Positions 27,009 to 36,494 of a DNA stretch of 64,000 nt are shown in pieces. Below the pieces are notes generated by a model, which saw only the letters and a program-made list of their open reading frames with translations, made no database searches and had not been told where the DNA came from. The position numbers and the translations under genes were made by a program. The DNA is from Nitrosospira multiformis. Lineage in GTDB: Bacteria > Pseudomonadota > Gammaproteobacteria > Burkholderiales > Nitrosomonadaceae. The stretch covers positions 124,001 to 188,000 of the forward strand of contig NZ_FOHI01000005.1 in NCBI RefSeq assembly GCF_900111585.1. The letters run 5' to 3'. The number at the start of each line of letters is the position of its first letter. Position 1 is the stretch's first letter.

Positions 27009-27320
27009 TCAGATCCGTAACCGTTCGACCACACGGCCGTTTTTCAGGTGCTCTTCGATGATTTCATCGATATCCTCCTTGTCCACGTAGGTATACCAGA
27101 CATCTTCGGGATACACAACGATGACAGGACCTTCATTGCAACGGTCCAGGCAACCTGCATTATTAATCCTTATCCTCTTGTTTTTAGTGTCCAGCTTGAG
27201 TGCCTTTATACGCTCTTTGGCGTAGTCGCGCATCGCCTGGGCGCTAAAGTTATTGCAGCACAAGGTTCCGGGTTCACGCTGGTTCACGCAGAAAAATACA
27301 TGCCGATGGTAGTAGCTCAT
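27009..27320 (-). CDS. Thioredoxin-like [2Fe-2S] ferredoxin
   Basis: A 103-residue protein of the shethna/thioredoxin-fold 2Fe-2S family: FFCVNQREPGTLCC at the amino end and NNAGCLDRCNEGPVIVVYPEDVWY further on, with the cluster-binding cysteines. Electron-transfer role; partner not evident. It lies 39 bases upstream of the potD stop codon side, on the same strand. Confidence 0.85.
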   Translation of the reverse strand: MSYYHRHVFFCVNQREPGTLCCNNFSAQAMRDYAKERIKALKLDTKNKRIRINNAGCLDRCNEGPVIVVYPEDVWYTYVDKEDIDEIIEEHLKNGRVVERLRI

Positions 27321-27358
27321 GGTTTTTGTCTTGAATGGATGAGCAGAAATTATAACGA

Positions 27359-28459
27359 TTATCGCAGTTTAATTTCTGTCCACAAGCGGCTCAGCAGTCG
27401 CCGCTGTTTGCGATCGAGATCGCGCAGCATTTCAAGCCGGGCAATCAGTTCCGGATCGGGAAAAATGGCCTTGTTGCTTGCAATCCCGGGCTGGATGTAT
27501 TGCAAAGCATCGAGATTGGGATTGCCCGAACCGATGAGGTTGGTGAGTTCGGCGGAATTCTTTCCATCCAGCATGAAATTGATGAATTGGTGAGCAAGAT
27601 CGGGGCGTTTGCCGCTTTTGTGCAGAACCATGCTATCCACTGCCAGCACCGCTCCCTCTTTGGGCGTCGAATAGCTGATCGTGAATTTTCGTCCGGTTTT
27701 CTGGGCGTCGAGCGCCGCCTGGAACATGTCGTTGGAATAACCGTGCGCCACCCACAGATTTCCCACTGCCAGTTCCTTGATGTAGCTGGTATTGCTGAAG
27801 GCCGCCCAATAGGGTTTGGCACGTACGATCAGATCGGCGGCCTCCTGCCAATGCCTCTCATCCGTGTCGTTCACGGAATAGCCCAGATACTTGAGCGCGG
27901 CGGCCATCAGCTCGCGCTGGCTGTCGAGCACGGTCACCCGTCCCCTGATTTTTTCCAGATATTTGGGCTCGAAGATAATTGCCCAAGTATCAGTCGGCAG
28001 ACCAAGCTGCTCCAGCTTCTCCTTATTGAAGCCGAGCAGGGAGAGCGTGTAGGCGTAGGGGACCGAGTATATATTACCGGGGTCGAAGGTCGTATCGAGA
28101 TAGGCGGGGTTGATATTCCTGAAATTGGGCAGCAGCGATTTGTCCAGCGGCCTCAGCGCTCCCTGGCGGATGAGGGTGTCGATCGCATTCCCCGTAGGAA
28201 CGATAACATCATAACCGGTGGCTCCCGCCGCGAGCTTCGCCAGCATTTCCTCGTTATCGGCATAATAATCCTGCGACAGGTCGCACTTGCAGGATTTCTC
28301 GAAGCGCGCAACGGTTTCCGGCGCAATGTAGTTATTCCAGTTGAACAGGTGCAGGACATTTTTGCCGCTGTTGCCCGCATCCGGATTCTGGGGAGAGCAC
28401 CCTGCGGCGAACGTGAGCAGTGATACCAGCAGAAAAAAAAGGAGTCGTGGAGAGTTCAT
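27359..28459 (-). CDS. potD: Spermidine/putrescine ABC transporter, substrate-binding lipoprotein
   Basis: A 366-residue periplasmic binding protein with a lipobox (FAAGCSPQN). LHLFNWNNYIAPETVARFEKSCKC is the conserved first strand of PotD/PotF proteins, and YDVIVPTGNAID, VPYAYTLSLLGFNKE and INFMLDGKNSAEL also fit. It captures polyamines for the PotABC channel. Last gene of the pot operon, 23 bases after potC. Confidence 0.9.
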   Translation of the reverse strand: MNSPRLLFFLLVSLLTFAAGCSPQNPDAGNSGKNVLHLFNWNNYIAPETVARFEKSCKCDLSQDYYADNEEMLAKLAAGATGYDVIVPTGNAIDTLIRQGALRPLDKSLLPNFRNINPAYLDTTFDPGNIYSVPYAYTLSLLGFNKEKLEQLGLPTDTWAIIFEPKYLEKIRGRVTVLDSQRELMAAALKYLGYSVNDTDERHWQEAADLIVRAKPYWAAFSNTSYIKELAVGNLWVAHGYSNDMFQAALDAQKTGRKFTISYSTPKEGAVLAVDSMVLHKSGKRPDLAHQFINFMLDGKNSAELTNLIGSGNPNLDALQYIQPGIASNKAIFPDPELIARLEMLRDLDRKQRRLLSRLWTEIKLR

Positions 28460-28482
28460 TATTCCGCCGCTTATTTCACCGC

Positions 28483-29286
28483 TTATTTCACCGTCTTGCC
28501 AGGTTTCGTGCTCTCTTCCGAGGAGGCGTTTGATTCAAGCCGCGCGGCAATGATGATCATGACCAATGTCAGCAACATCAATAATGTCGAGATGGCGTTC
28601 ACTTCAGGCGTCACCGCCACTTTTATCATCGTATAAATCTGGATCGGCAGAATCGGTTCGCCTACACCTTTGGTAAAGAATGTGATGACAAAATCATCGA
28701 TGGACAAGGTAAACGACATCAGGGCGCCTGCGACCACGGCCGGCATGATGAGCGGCAAGGTGACGAGCCGGAAAGTTTGCCACGGCGATGCGCCCAGATC
28801 GCGCGCCGCTTCGAAAATGCTTTCATCCATTCCCTGCAACCGCGCCCGCACGATGATGGCAACGAAACCAATGCAGAAGGTAGTATGCGCAATGATGATG
28901 GACACCATTCCGAGCGTGAAATTCAGGACCTGCAAAAAGAATAGCAGGATCGATACCCCAAGCAGGATTTCGGGCATTGCCACTGGGGTGAATACCAGGA
29001 CCGGCAATACCCTGAGCTTGTACCGGTGTATCGCCAGGCCGGACATCGTGCCCAGCAGGGTAGCGCAGAAGCTGGCGCAAAGCGCAATGATGAGCGAGTT
29101 GCGTGCCGCCAGCAGCATTTCGGTATTGTTGAACAGCGCCTTGTACCAGAACAAGGTAAAGCCGACCCATTCAGCGTTCAACCTGGAATCGTTGAACGAG
29201 TACAGCACTACGATGATCAGCGGGATATAAAGGAAGGCGTAAACCAGCACGGCCGCGGACCACAACCAGGGATTGCCGCGCTTCAC
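28483..29286 (-). CDS. potC: Spermidine/putrescine ABC transporter permease
   Basis: A 267-residue inner-membrane permease with six helices and the binding-protein-dependent loop EAARDLGASPWQTFRLVTLPLIMPAV that contacts the ATPase. Amino end KRGNPWLWSAAVLVYAFLYIPL matches PotC. It starts one base after potB ends, within one operon. Confidence 0.9.
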   Translation of the reverse strand: MKRGNPWLWSAAVLVYAFLYIPLIIVVLYSFNDSRLNAEWVGFTLFWYKALFNNTEMLLAARNSLIIALCASFCATLLGTMSGLAIHRYKLRVLPVLVFTPVAMPEILLGVSILLFFLQVLNFTLGMVSIIIAHTTFCIGFVAIIVRARLQGMDESIFEAARDLGASPWQTFRLVTLPLIMPAVVAGALMSFTLSIDDFVITFFTKGVGEPILPIQIYTMIKVAVTPEVNAISTLLMLLTLVMIIIAARLESNASSEESTKPGKTVK

Positions 29287-29287
29287 G

Positions 29288-30202
29288 CTATGTCGCCCGC
29301 TGGCCGCTTGCGGAACGGGCGAACCATGTCGTCAAGCCTGCTACGGATAGTACCGCCAGTGTCAGCATGATCGATAATGCAGAACCGAAAGGCCAGTCGC
29401 GAGTGCCCAGGAACTGATCCTTGATCAGGTTTCCGATCAGGATATCGCCTGTGCCGCCCAATATGTCCGGCACGGCGAACATGCCCAGCACCGGAATGAA
29501 TACCAGCGCGGACCCTGAAAATACGCCCGGCAGGGACAGCGGCCAGGTAACCCGCCAGAAGCGTTGCCAGGCATTCGCACCCAGATCCTGTGCCGCATCC
29601 AGAAGCGAGGGGTCGTGCTTCTCCAGATTGGTATAGAGAGGCAGCACCATGAAGGGCAGATGTACGTACACCATGCCGACCAATACTGCAAAAGGCGAGA
29701 ATAATAACGTGACCGGGGCGATTCCGAACGCGGCGAGAACGGTGTTGACAAAGTGGCTGAGCGCGGATTCCGGGCCGAGAATGATCATCCAGGCGTAGAT
29801 GCGGATGAGGAAATTGCTCGCGAATGGAAGTATCACCAACAGGACCATCAGGTTGCGCAAGTGTTTTCTGCTGCGGGCAATCAGTACCGCCAATGGATAA
29901 GCCAGGATGAGGCAGATCAGGGTCGTGCCGAACGCAACCGCGAACGATTTGAGAAAGATCTCCGTGTAGATGAAGTCGCTGAAAAAGAACTGATAAGCGT
30001 CCGAGGTGAATCCATATTCGCCAATCGCTTTGTCCGACGGTGGTGTAACAGGCGCCAGCCCACCGAATTCACCCGGAAAGCGAAACGAGGTGAGAATCAT
30101 GATCAGGCTGGGTGCAACAAAGAACACTATCAGAAACAATAGGGGTGGCGCGCTCACCAGCAGCCGGGCAAGCTGCTTTTCTTTCATTTCGCTCTTAATC
30201 AT
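29288..30202 (-). CDS. potB: Spermidine/putrescine ABC transporter permease
   Basis: A 304-residue permease with six helices and the coupling loop DAAQDLGANAWQRFWRVTWPLSLPGV. IRIYAWMIILG is typical of PotB. The start at 30202 overlaps the potA stop by 4 bases; MKEKQLARLLV a few codons later is an alternative. Confidence 0.9.
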   Translation of the reverse strand: MIKSEMKEKQLARLLVSAPPLLFLIVFFVAPSLIMILTSFRFPGEFGGLAPVTPPSDKAIGEYGFTSDAYQFFFSDFIYTEIFLKSFAVAFGTTLICLILAYPLAVLIARSRKHLRNLMVLLVILPFASNFLIRIYAWMIILGPESALSHFVNTVLAAFGIAPVTLLFSPFAVLVGMVYVHLPFMVLPLYTNLEKHDPSLLDAAQDLGANAWQRFWRVTWPLSLPGVFSGSALVFIPVLGMFAVPDILGGTGDILIGNLIKDQFLGTRDWPFGSALSIMLTLAVLSVAGLTTWFARSASGQRAT

Positions 30203-31290
30203 TGAGGATCATTGAGAAAAATGCCCGCGTCGTGGCGCCAGGAGATCGTTACCTCGTCATCCACCTCGAAAAACTTGGCCCGGCCAGGAGCGGAATTTGG
30301 TAGTAAAGCTTCAATATAGGCACCGTTGACGAGTTCCACAATATAAGTGGTTACGTCGCCGACATACAGAAAGTCATGCACTTTGCCGCGGAAATGGTTT
30401 TTTAGCTGCGATTCATTGGACGGGTGAGAAATTCGCACCTGCTCCGGCCGGATGGCCAGCACGCCCTTGTCGCCCACCTCCACACCCTCCCTAGCCGGCG
30501 CCGTTACCTCTCCCAGTCCTTCTATCGCGAGTTTCAGATGAGACGGAACAGCTTCCATAACCGCTGCATTCATCACGCTGATTTTGCCGATGAAATCTGC
30601 AACGAAATGATTTCTCGGGGCACTGTAGATTTTAGAGGGTTCGTCTATCTGCTCGACATTGCCTCGGTTCATCACCGCGATGCGATGCGATAGCGCCAGC
30701 GCTTCATCCTGTGCATGAGTGACAAAAATAAAGGTAATACCGATTTCTTTCTGGAGATTGATCAGCTCGATCTGCATCTCTTCGCGCAACTTTGCGTCGA
30801 GTGCGCCCAATGGCTCATCGAGCAGGAGCAGTCGTGGTCGATTCACCAATCCTCTGGCGAAAGCTACGCGCTGTTTCTGCCCGCCGGAGAGTTCGTGTGG
30901 AAAGCGATTGCCGAAGTTCGGCAGGTGAACCCGCTCCAACAGTTCATTCACCCTTTTTTTTATTTCCTGTGGCGCTTTCCCTGCCATCTTGAGGGGAAAG
31001 GCAATATTGTCCGCCACCGTCATATGCGGAAATAAAGCATAGGTCTGGAACACGGTATGGACAGGGCGTTTTTCCGGCGGGATGCCTACCATATCCTTGC
31101 CATCCAGCAGGATTTGACCGGAGTCCGGCAGATCGAACCCGGCTATCATCCGCAGCAGCGTTGTTTTGCCGCAACCGGACGGGCCCAGCAGCGTGAAAAA
31201 CTCGCCGGCTTCCACATCGATGCTGACGTTGTCGAGCGCAGTGTAACTGCCGAAACGCCGCGTAACATTACGGATTTCCAGAAGCGCCAT
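30199..31290 (-). CDS. potA: Spermidine/putrescine ABC transporter ATPase
   Basis: A 363-residue ABC ATPase with Walker A GPSGCGKTT (about 38-46), the signature LSGGQKQRVAFARG, Walker B LLLLDEP, and a C-terminal TOBE regulatory domain (RPEQVRISHPSNE). First gene of potABCD, a complete polyamine importer. The upstream region to 31500 has no recognised operator. Confidence 0.92.
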   Translation of the reverse strand: MALLEIRNVTRRFGSYTALDNVSIDVEAGEFFTLLGPSGCGKTTLLRMIAGFDLPDSGQILLDGKDMVGIPPEKRPVHTVFQTYALFPHMTVADNIAFPLKMAGKAPQEIKKRVNELLERVHLPNFGNRFPHELSGGQKQRVAFARGLVNRPRLLLLDEPLGALDAKLREEMQIELINLQKEIGITFIFVTHAQDEALALSHRIAVMNRGNVEQIDEPSKIYSAPRNHFVADFIGKISVMNAAVMEAVPSHLKLAIEGLGEVTAPAREGVEVGDKGVLAIRPEQVRISHPSNESQLKNHFRGKVHDFLYVGDVTTYIVELVNGAYIEALLPNSAPGRAKFFEVDDEVTISWRHDAGIFLNDPQ

Positions 31291-31503
31291 AGTCGGGGCA
31301 AATCAAGGTAAAACTCGATATTTTACCAAAATTTATGAAGCAACTGCTGCCTTGCCATTCTCTTAAGGAACTTCGAACGCTATGATAAAGCGAGGGCTTG
31401 CAGGCAGTCAGGGCCATGCTAAAAAACAGAGAATTTCTGGTGCTGCAGTGCGAGGCTGCTGACCTGCCCGCAGCTTTCCATTCGATTTCGAAGGAGAGTC
31501 ATC

Positions 31504-31578
31504 ATGAGTTGGGCCTATCTTGTCTTGGCAGGGTTGTTTGAAATCGGATGGCCTGTCATACTGAAGCTGGCACATTGA
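31504..31578 (+). pseudogene. Truncated SMR-family exporter remnant (SugE/Gdx-like)
   Basis: A 24-residue frame starting MSWAYLVLAGLFEIGW and ending in VILKLAH then TGA. This is the first transmembrane helix of small multidrug resistance exporters of the SugE/Gdx type, including the essential Glu (residue 13). A good GAAGGAGAG ribosome-binding site precedes the ATG. The remaining three helices are absent; the next bases do not continue the family in any frame. No guanidine riboswitch motif was seen upstream. It sits between potA and the amoC terminator. Confidence 0.65.
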
Positions 31579-31638
31579 GGTTCTCAAGCAGCGCCGTTTC
31601 ATGTAACCCGTCCGAGGGCAGTCCATTGAGGCGCCTAC

Positions 31639-31671
31639 AAAAAAACCCCATCCCTGTGAAAGCGGATGGGG
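31639..31671 (-). terminator. Rho-independent terminator of amoC
   Basis: CCCCATCC and GGATGGGG form an 8-base-pair stem with a 10-base loop; read on the minus strand it is followed by seven T. It begins about 33 bases after the amoC stop codon, showing that amoC is transcribed alone without amoA and amoB. Confidence 0.88.
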
Positions 31672-31703
31672 TGTGCTGCCAGCAGTTACAACTGGATTAA
31701 AAC

Positions 31704-32522
31704 TTAATTAACGTTATCCAAGATCACCCGGCTTTGCTTGTTCCATTGCACGTCCATGAGGTTGGAGAAACGTGCAATGATCTGGACGGCGAGGCCCCCT
31801 TGGAACAGCCCGGCCCAGGCCAGTACCACGAAGCCCCAGTGCAACGGTGCGCTGAAGAGTTCCTCCATGAACCAGAAGGCATGGCCCCATTCGTTCAGGC
31901 CGACATTCGGGAGACTCATGATCGGACCGGCAATGACCATCACCAGCGGAAACGAGGTCGTCTTGTTGTAGAGTGGCAGGCGCGTGCTGGCATAGATGTA
32001 CATCGATACGCCCATGATGATGTACATCGGGAACGAGCCATAGAACAAAGGAATATGGCTGGGAGTGAAACTGGTGTCACGGATGATCACCTGGTGCCAG
32101 GAAGCATCCTGCTCGGTGAAGAAGCTCGATCCCCAGTAGACGCCGAACAGGTATACCCCCAGCCACATCAGGAAATAGAAGTACCGCTTGATTTCCTGCT
32201 TGATCGTCAGGCTGGCCAATTCCTCCTTGGTGCTGCGGGTCTTCCACAGCCAACCCCAGTATAAGGCGGCCATGGTGGGCCAGAGTATCATCTGGAAGCG
32301 CCATAGTCCCATCCAGATTTGCTCGAACTCCGGTTCCATGGAGTCCATCCCGTGGGAATAGGCGTAGGTGCGTTGAAACCAGACCCAGAAAACCGCCAGC
32401 CCCAGTATCGGCAGCAGACCCAGCTTGTAGAACTTGGAGTCATACCATTCCGACATGTCGTAAGTAGGACTGCTTGCCTTCACTGCCTTATCTACTACTC
32501 TATTTTCAACTGCAGTAGCCAT
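31704..32522 (-). CDS. amoC: Ammonia monooxygenase subunit C (singleton copy)
   Basis: A 272-residue membrane protein, the usual AmoC length, with the family sequence [56 protein letters not shown] and the metal-site segment NEWGHAFWF to SAPLHWGF. Ammonia monooxygenase oxidises ammonia to hydroxylamine in the membrane. There is no amoA or amoB downstream: a terminator follows directly. Orphan amoC copies are known in ammonia-oxidising bacteria and have been linked to stress or recovery. ATG at 32522 with AAAAGGAGCTGG upstream is preferred over the frame's earlier start at 32540. A hairpin and a 26-residue reading frame lie upstream. Confidence 0.95.
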   Translation of the reverse strand: MATAVENRVVDKAVKASSPTYDMSEWYDSKFYKLGLLPILGLAVFWVWFQRTYAYSHGMDSMEPEFEQIWMGLWRFQMILWPTMAALYWGWLWKTRSTKEELASLTIKQEIKRYFYFLMWLGVYLFGVYWGSSFFTEQDASWHQVIIRDTSFTPSHIPLFYGSFPMYIIMGVSMYIYASTRLPLYNKTTSFPLVMVIAGPIMSLPNVGLNEWGHAFWFMEELFSAPLHWGFVVLAWAGLFQGGLAVQIIARFSNLMDVQWNKQSRVILDNVN

Positions 32523-32586
32523 CACCAGCTCCTTTTGCAAATAATCCAGAATCCCCGAAGGAATTTGGAGATCAAGAACAAAGATT

Positions 32587-32617
32587 CAGGGGAAGTGCAG
32601 GAGGAGTACTTCCCCTG
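32587..32617 (-). promoter_or_regulatory. Leader hairpin upstream of amoC
   Basis: CAGGGGAAGT and ACTTCCCCTG are perfect 10-base arms around an 11-base loop, 65 bases before the amoC start and within its likely leader. No U-tract follows, so an mRNA-stabilising or processing role fits better than termination. Confidence 0.55.
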
Positions 32618-32695
32618 GCGTCTCCACGGATCAAAAGAGTGCTGCCGCAACATCCAGGGGGTTGAGGGAATGCCCCCCATGGCAACCTCAATGGA

Positions 32696-32776
32696 TCAGA
32701 AGAGCGCTACCGCCAACAGTGCTACCGTCATGCCCGTAAAATATGAAAGGGCAACGAGTCTTCCTACTTTCATCAT
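32696..32776 (-). CDS. 26-residue hydrophobic peptide upstream of amoC
   Basis: A short frame starting MMKVGRLVALSYFTGMTVA and ending LLAVALF, a single hydrophobic helix with a basic amino end. AAGGAGGAAG stands immediately before the ATG, an excellent ribosome-binding site. It is on the amoC strand, about 170 bases upstream, so may share its transcript. Family unknown; it could be a leader peptide or a small accessory subunit. Confidence 0.5.
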   Translation of the reverse strand: MMKVGRLVALSYFTGMTVALLAVALF

Positions 32777-33432
32777 CTTCCTCCTTATCAAAGCTTCGCC
32801 TTTACCGATACAGCAATTTGTTAAGAAGTTGTGATCTTTTTGTGAAGTTTTTGTTATCTTACTGTGAAGACACTTTCTGGTCAACCCAATTCCCCTTCAA
32901 GGATTTCTCGTGAAGAATGGCCGGTGAAAGGTCTCGGACGACGGCCTGTACGAATTAACCCAGTGGATCAACTCAGGACGTGAGTCCCTTTGCAGAACGC
33001 TGGGGGTGTTGCGGGGATTGCGGGGATTGCGGGGATTGCGGGGATTGCGGGGAGAGCACTGGACCGTGCCGATCAAAGGGAATTCAAAGGCGCCGCTGCC
33101 AGCAGCGCTGCGGATCTCGGGCCATGACAGGTGAAGCACCGCCTCAAGTAATGGGCAGCTGGCGTGGCCTATGACTTAACGGAAAACGAGGATAGGAAAG
33201 ATTTTTTGCGCGCGCAAAAAATCTCATGAAGGACGTGTGAAAGGAATCATAGCGGGATATGGAGATATGGATAGCGGAACTGATTGCACTCCAATGCACT
33301 GTTCAAGGGGAGGGTGATTTGCCATTCTGGCCACCTTGCTCTATCGCGCCCTAACCCCTGGATTCCCGTACTGCGATTCTTCCATCTTCAACGAGGAGTG
33401 TTCATGCTCTCGCGAGTATGCAAAAACCGTCC
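32777..33432. other. Spacer with a tandem repeat
   Basis: About 650 bases between the 26-residue gene and the ubiB stop. It contains the GCGGGGATT array listed separately and the probable amoC promoter region. I see no protein gene with a ribosome-binding site. Confidence 0.4.
33011..33053. repeat. 9-base tandem repeat (GCGGGGATT, 4.8 copies)
   Basis: Four perfect copies of GCGGGGATT plus a 7-base partial copy. The unit length keeps frame, but no convincing gene spans it, so this is a simple-sequence array of the kind that changes copy number. Confidence 0.85.
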
Positions 33433-34947
33433 TTATTTTCCCAGATGCCACAGTATCACTACGATCAGCAATACGATGAAGATGGTGAGTCGCCGGGTCT
33501 CACGTTTTTTCTCCAGGATGAACTGATCCATCTTTTCTTCCAGAGCGCTGGTACGTATCTCCGTCAGGGCATGATGCATCAGGCGGGGAAACTGGGGCAT
33601 GATTACCGCCCAGCTCGTGGCTTCCTTGTGCAGGCGCCGGCTGAGCCCTCTCCAGCCCAACTGCTCCGCCATCCAGTTTTCCAGGTAGGGCTTGGCTGTT
33701 GTCCACAGGTCGAGATTGGGGTCGAGGTCCCGTCCCAGCCCCTCGATATTGAGCAGGGTTTTTTGCAGCATCACCAGCTGCGGCTGGATTTCGACATTGA
33801 ACTGGCGCGATGTTTGAAACAGCCGCAGTAATACCCGCCCAAATGAAATCTCGCTCAAGGGCTTGTCGAAAATGGGTTCGCATACTGCCCGGATCGCAGT
33901 TTCGAAGTCATTGACTCGCGTGTTTTTCGGCGCCCATCCCGCTTCCACGTGCGCTTCCGCCACACGCTTGTAGTCACGGCGGAAGAAAGCCAGGAAATTC
34001 TGCGCGAGATAATTCTTGTCCTCGTCGGTAAGGGTTCCCATTATGCCGAAGTCGACAGCGATATATCGGCCGTCACTGCCGACAAAGATGTTTCCCGGAT
34101 GCATATCGGCATGGAAATAGCCGTCGCGGAACACCTGGGTGAAAAAGATTTCGACTCCGACGCGCGCAAGTCGCGGAATATCCACGCCCTGCTCCCGCAA
34201 GGCGGTGACATGACTGATGGGCGTGCCTTTGACGCGCTGCATCACCATGACGCTCGAATAGCAGTAATCCCAGTAGACTTCCGGTACAAGAAGCAGGGGA
34301 GAGTCTAGGAAATTGCGCCGCAACTGGCTGCAATTGGACGCTTCGCGCATGAGATCCAGTTCGTCATCGAGATGACGGGCGAATTCAGTCACGACTTCCC
34401 GTACCTTGAGCCGCTTGGCATCCGGCCAGACTATTTCGAGCAGAAGAGCGCCTGTGTCCATCAGCGCGATATCATGGGCGATCACAGGTGCGATGCCGGG
34501 ACGCAGCACCTTGACTGCGACTTCCGTACCATCATGCAGCACTGCCAGATGAACCTGGGCAATGGACGCGCTTGCTACCGGCTCCGCATCGAACAGCAGA
34601 AAAACTTCGTTGACGGGTTTTCCGTAAACCTCTTCCAGTGTCTTGAGGGCAATGCTGGAGGGAAATGGTGGAACCTGGTCCTGTAATTTCGCCAATTCGT
34701 CGGCGATATCGGGCGGCAGAAGATCCCGCCGGGTAGAGAGCATCTGGCCGAACTTGACGAAGATGGGGCCCAGAGCCTCCAGGGCGAGGCGGAGACGTTC
34801 GCCCCGCGCACGGTCCAGTTTACGCCAGAACGTTGCCGCTCTGACGACAGGTCGCAACAGACGCAGACGCTCGTGGCTCAGGAAGAACTCGTCGAGGCCG
34901 AAGCGGAATGAGACGGCGAGTATTTTGAGAAGACGGAAGAAACGCAT
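33433..34947 (-). CDS. ubiB: UbiB, ubiquinone biosynthesis ATPase/kinase-like protein
   Basis: A 504-residue ABC1/ADCK family protein: [22 protein letters not shown] (the KxGQ motif), [12 protein letters not shown] (the A-rich loop), [12 protein letters not shown], and [12 protein letters not shown] with the VDFGIMG metal site. Two C-terminal membrane helices ([14 protein letters not shown]) end the protein. UbiB assists late ubiquinone biosynthesis, needed for the electron carriers of this organism. Downstream of ubiJ, the usual order. Confidence 0.93.
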   Translation of the reverse strand: MRFFRLLKILAVSFRFGLDEFFLSHERLRLLRPVVRAATFWRKLDRARGERLRLALEALGPIFVKFGQMLSTRRDLLPPDIADELAKLQDQVPPFPSSIALKTLEEVYGKPVNEVFLLFDAEPVASASIAQVHLAVLHDGTEVAVKVLRPGIAPVIAHDIALMDTGALLLEIVWPDAKRLKVREVVTEFARHLDDELDLMREASNCSQLRRNFLDSPLLLVPEVYWDYCYSSVMVMQRVKGTPISHVTALREQGVDIPRLARVGVEIFFTQVFRDGYFHADMHPGNIFVGSDGRYIAVDFGIMGTLTDEDKNYLAQNFLAFFRRDYKRVAEAHVEAGWAPKNTRVNDFETAIRAVCEPIFDKPLSEISFGRVLLRLFQTSRQFNVEIQPQLVMLQKTLLNIEGLGRDLDPNLDLWTTAKPYLENWMAEQLGWRGLSRRLHKEATSWAVIMPQFPRLMHHALTEIRTSALEEKMDQFILEKKRETRRLTIFIVLLIVVILWHLGK

Positions 34948-35015
34948 TTATTCTATTCTGCTACCCCGATTCGCCCAGGGATTTGCCCAGATGTTCCTTG
35001 ATCTTCTCAGTTCAC

Positions 35016-35597
35016 TTATAAGGACTTGTTTATGAGGCCATCCACACGCAGTTCCAGTCTTGACATCTGGTCCTGCAATCCGCTCACTTCATTGGCAAAT
35101 GTGCGCATGTCGGTCGGTTTGGCAAGTACCGGCTGCTCTTCGGTGAGGTACTCCGTCAATGCCTGAGACAAATTATGAAGGGTTTCGTTATGCCAGTGGA
35201 GCAGGTTTTCCCCTACCCGGACCACCCGGTGAGCGAGGATATCCCCCATCACATCGCTTAAATCCTGCTCCACGTCCCAGCGCAGATTCTGCCCGATCTC
35301 GAGGATTTCCTGGCCGAACATGCTATCCCCGGAAATCCGGATTTCACGGTATGCGGCTTCATCGCGAACGAGCAGGCGCGGCAGCAACGCCGGCATGATG
35401 GTCAGGATGGCGTCGTTGCCAGCGAGGGTGGATGCTGCCGCCACCTCGCCGGTAGGCTGGATGATGACGGCAAGATCAAAAAAAGGTGGGACGCGAAAAC
35501 GGGCAGTCTTCCCGGCGCACGGCTGCAGCCGTTTGCGCGCCCAACTTTCTCCACGCAGCACATGGTTGAGCGGAGCTATCGCCACCGATGCCAGCAT
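35016..35597 (-). CDS. ubiJ: UbiJ, SCP2-domain ubiquinone biosynthesis accessory factor
   Basis: A 193-residue protein with an SCP2 sterol-carrier-like lipid-binding domain (about 10-125) and a C-terminal coiled segment (EVSGLQDQMSRLELRVDGL). It helps hold the hydrophobic intermediates for the Ubi complex. It follows the Tim44-like gene by 12 bases and precedes ubiB by 68, forming one operon; ubiE, often next door, is not in this window at this spot. Confidence 0.88.
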   Translation of the reverse strand: MLASVAIAPLNHVLRGESWARKRLQPCAGKTARFRVPPFFDLAVIIQPTGEVAAASTLAGNDAILTIMPALLPRLLVRDEAAYREIRISGDSMFGQEILEIGQNLRWDVEQDLSDVMGDILAHRVVRVGENLLHWHNETLHNLSQALTEYLTEEQPVLAKPTDMRTFANEVSGLQDQMSRLELRVDGLINKSL

Positions 35598-35609
35598 GGA
35601 ATCCCGTCT

Positions 35610-36494
35610 CTAGGAGACTTGTTGAATTCCAGCGAGCAGCCAGACGGCATCAGGATCTTTGAGATCCTTCTGCACATGCCAGATTTCATCGAACGCTTCC
35701 GGCGCTGACTGGGGCGATTCGCGCAACTGACCATTGAAGCGGACACTGGCAATTGCCATGTCTTTTTCCGTGATCACTTCAAGCAGCTGCGCATTGATCG
35801 CCAGCACGTCGGTCCGCTGGGGCTCGTTACCGCGCTCGTTGATCTGCATGCTGATCTCCGCATACATCTCGGGGGTAGTATATTCCCGGATATCGTTCAG
35901 GTCGCGCGCATCATTTGCTGCCTGCAAGCGTATGAATGAAGTCTTCGCGTTACGTAGGAAAGGTTCCACCTGAAAATCAGCAGGAATATTGGCTGTGCCG
36001 GAAACCGGTGCCACCGCGCTTGCTCTCGGGGTTGTCTCCGGTCCGGAGCCTGTTGCGGCTGTTGCTCCGGGTGTGACACTGTGGTCGGTTGAGGTTCCCT
36101 GCATGCCCGAATACTGCATCGGGCGGGCCGAGTGTTCCTGCCTTGGTTTGCGCAGCATGCGCATGACAAAAAAGACCCCGCCGATCAACGCTGCCAGCAT
36201 CAGCACATCCATCATATTGATTCCTTCGAATGCGCCGCCCATGAAAAGCGCGGCCAGCAATCCTCCCGCAGCTAAACCGGCCAGTGGTCCCAACCACTTA
36301 TTGCCGCCTGGACGTGCGGCTGCTCCGGGCGCGGCGCTGGGTGTTTGTCCGGGCTGGGGTGCTGCCTGCTGGCTCATGGATTCCCGTTGCTTGCCCATAC
36401 TTTGACCGCCACCGAAGCGTTTCGCCTCGGCATCGAAGGCCGCCAATCCGAAGCTGAAAACGGCCAGGGTCAACAGAGTCAATATTTTCTTCAT
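35610..36494 (-). CDS. Tim44-like domain protein
   Basis: A 294-residue protein: signal peptide (FGLAAFDAEA), a Gln/Pro/Gly-rich spacer, two hydrophobic segments (WLGPLAGLAAGGLLAALFM and VLMLAALIGGVFFVMRML), and a C-terminal Tim44-like domain (FLRNAKTSFIRLQAANDARDLNDIREYTTPEM). Bacterial members are membrane-anchored and of uncertain function. GGGAGA precedes the ATG. It heads the ubiJ-ubiB unit. Confidence 0.85.
   Translation of the reverse strand: MKKILTLLTLAVFSFGLAAFDAEAKRFGGGQSMGKQRESMSQQAAPQPGQTPSAAPGAAARPGGNKWLGPLAGLAAGGLLAALFMGGAFEGINMMDVLMLAALIGGVFFVMRMLRKPRQEHSARPMQYSGMQGTSTDHSVTPGATAATGSGPETTPRASAVAPVSGTANIPADFQVEPFLRNAKTSFIRLQAANDARDLNDIREYTTPEMYAEISMQINERGNEPQRTDVLAINAQLLEVITEKDMAIASVRFNGQLRESPQSAPEAFDEIWHVQKDLKDPDAVWLLAGIQQVS

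Noticed and set aside
31291-31503. Guanidine riboswitch upstream of the SMR remnant
   Set aside because: No recognisable conserved motifs of the known classes; the region is not strongly structured to the eye.
33011-33053. Possible CRISPR array
   Set aside because: The unit is 9 bases and adjacent copies have no spacers; it is a simple tandem repeat.
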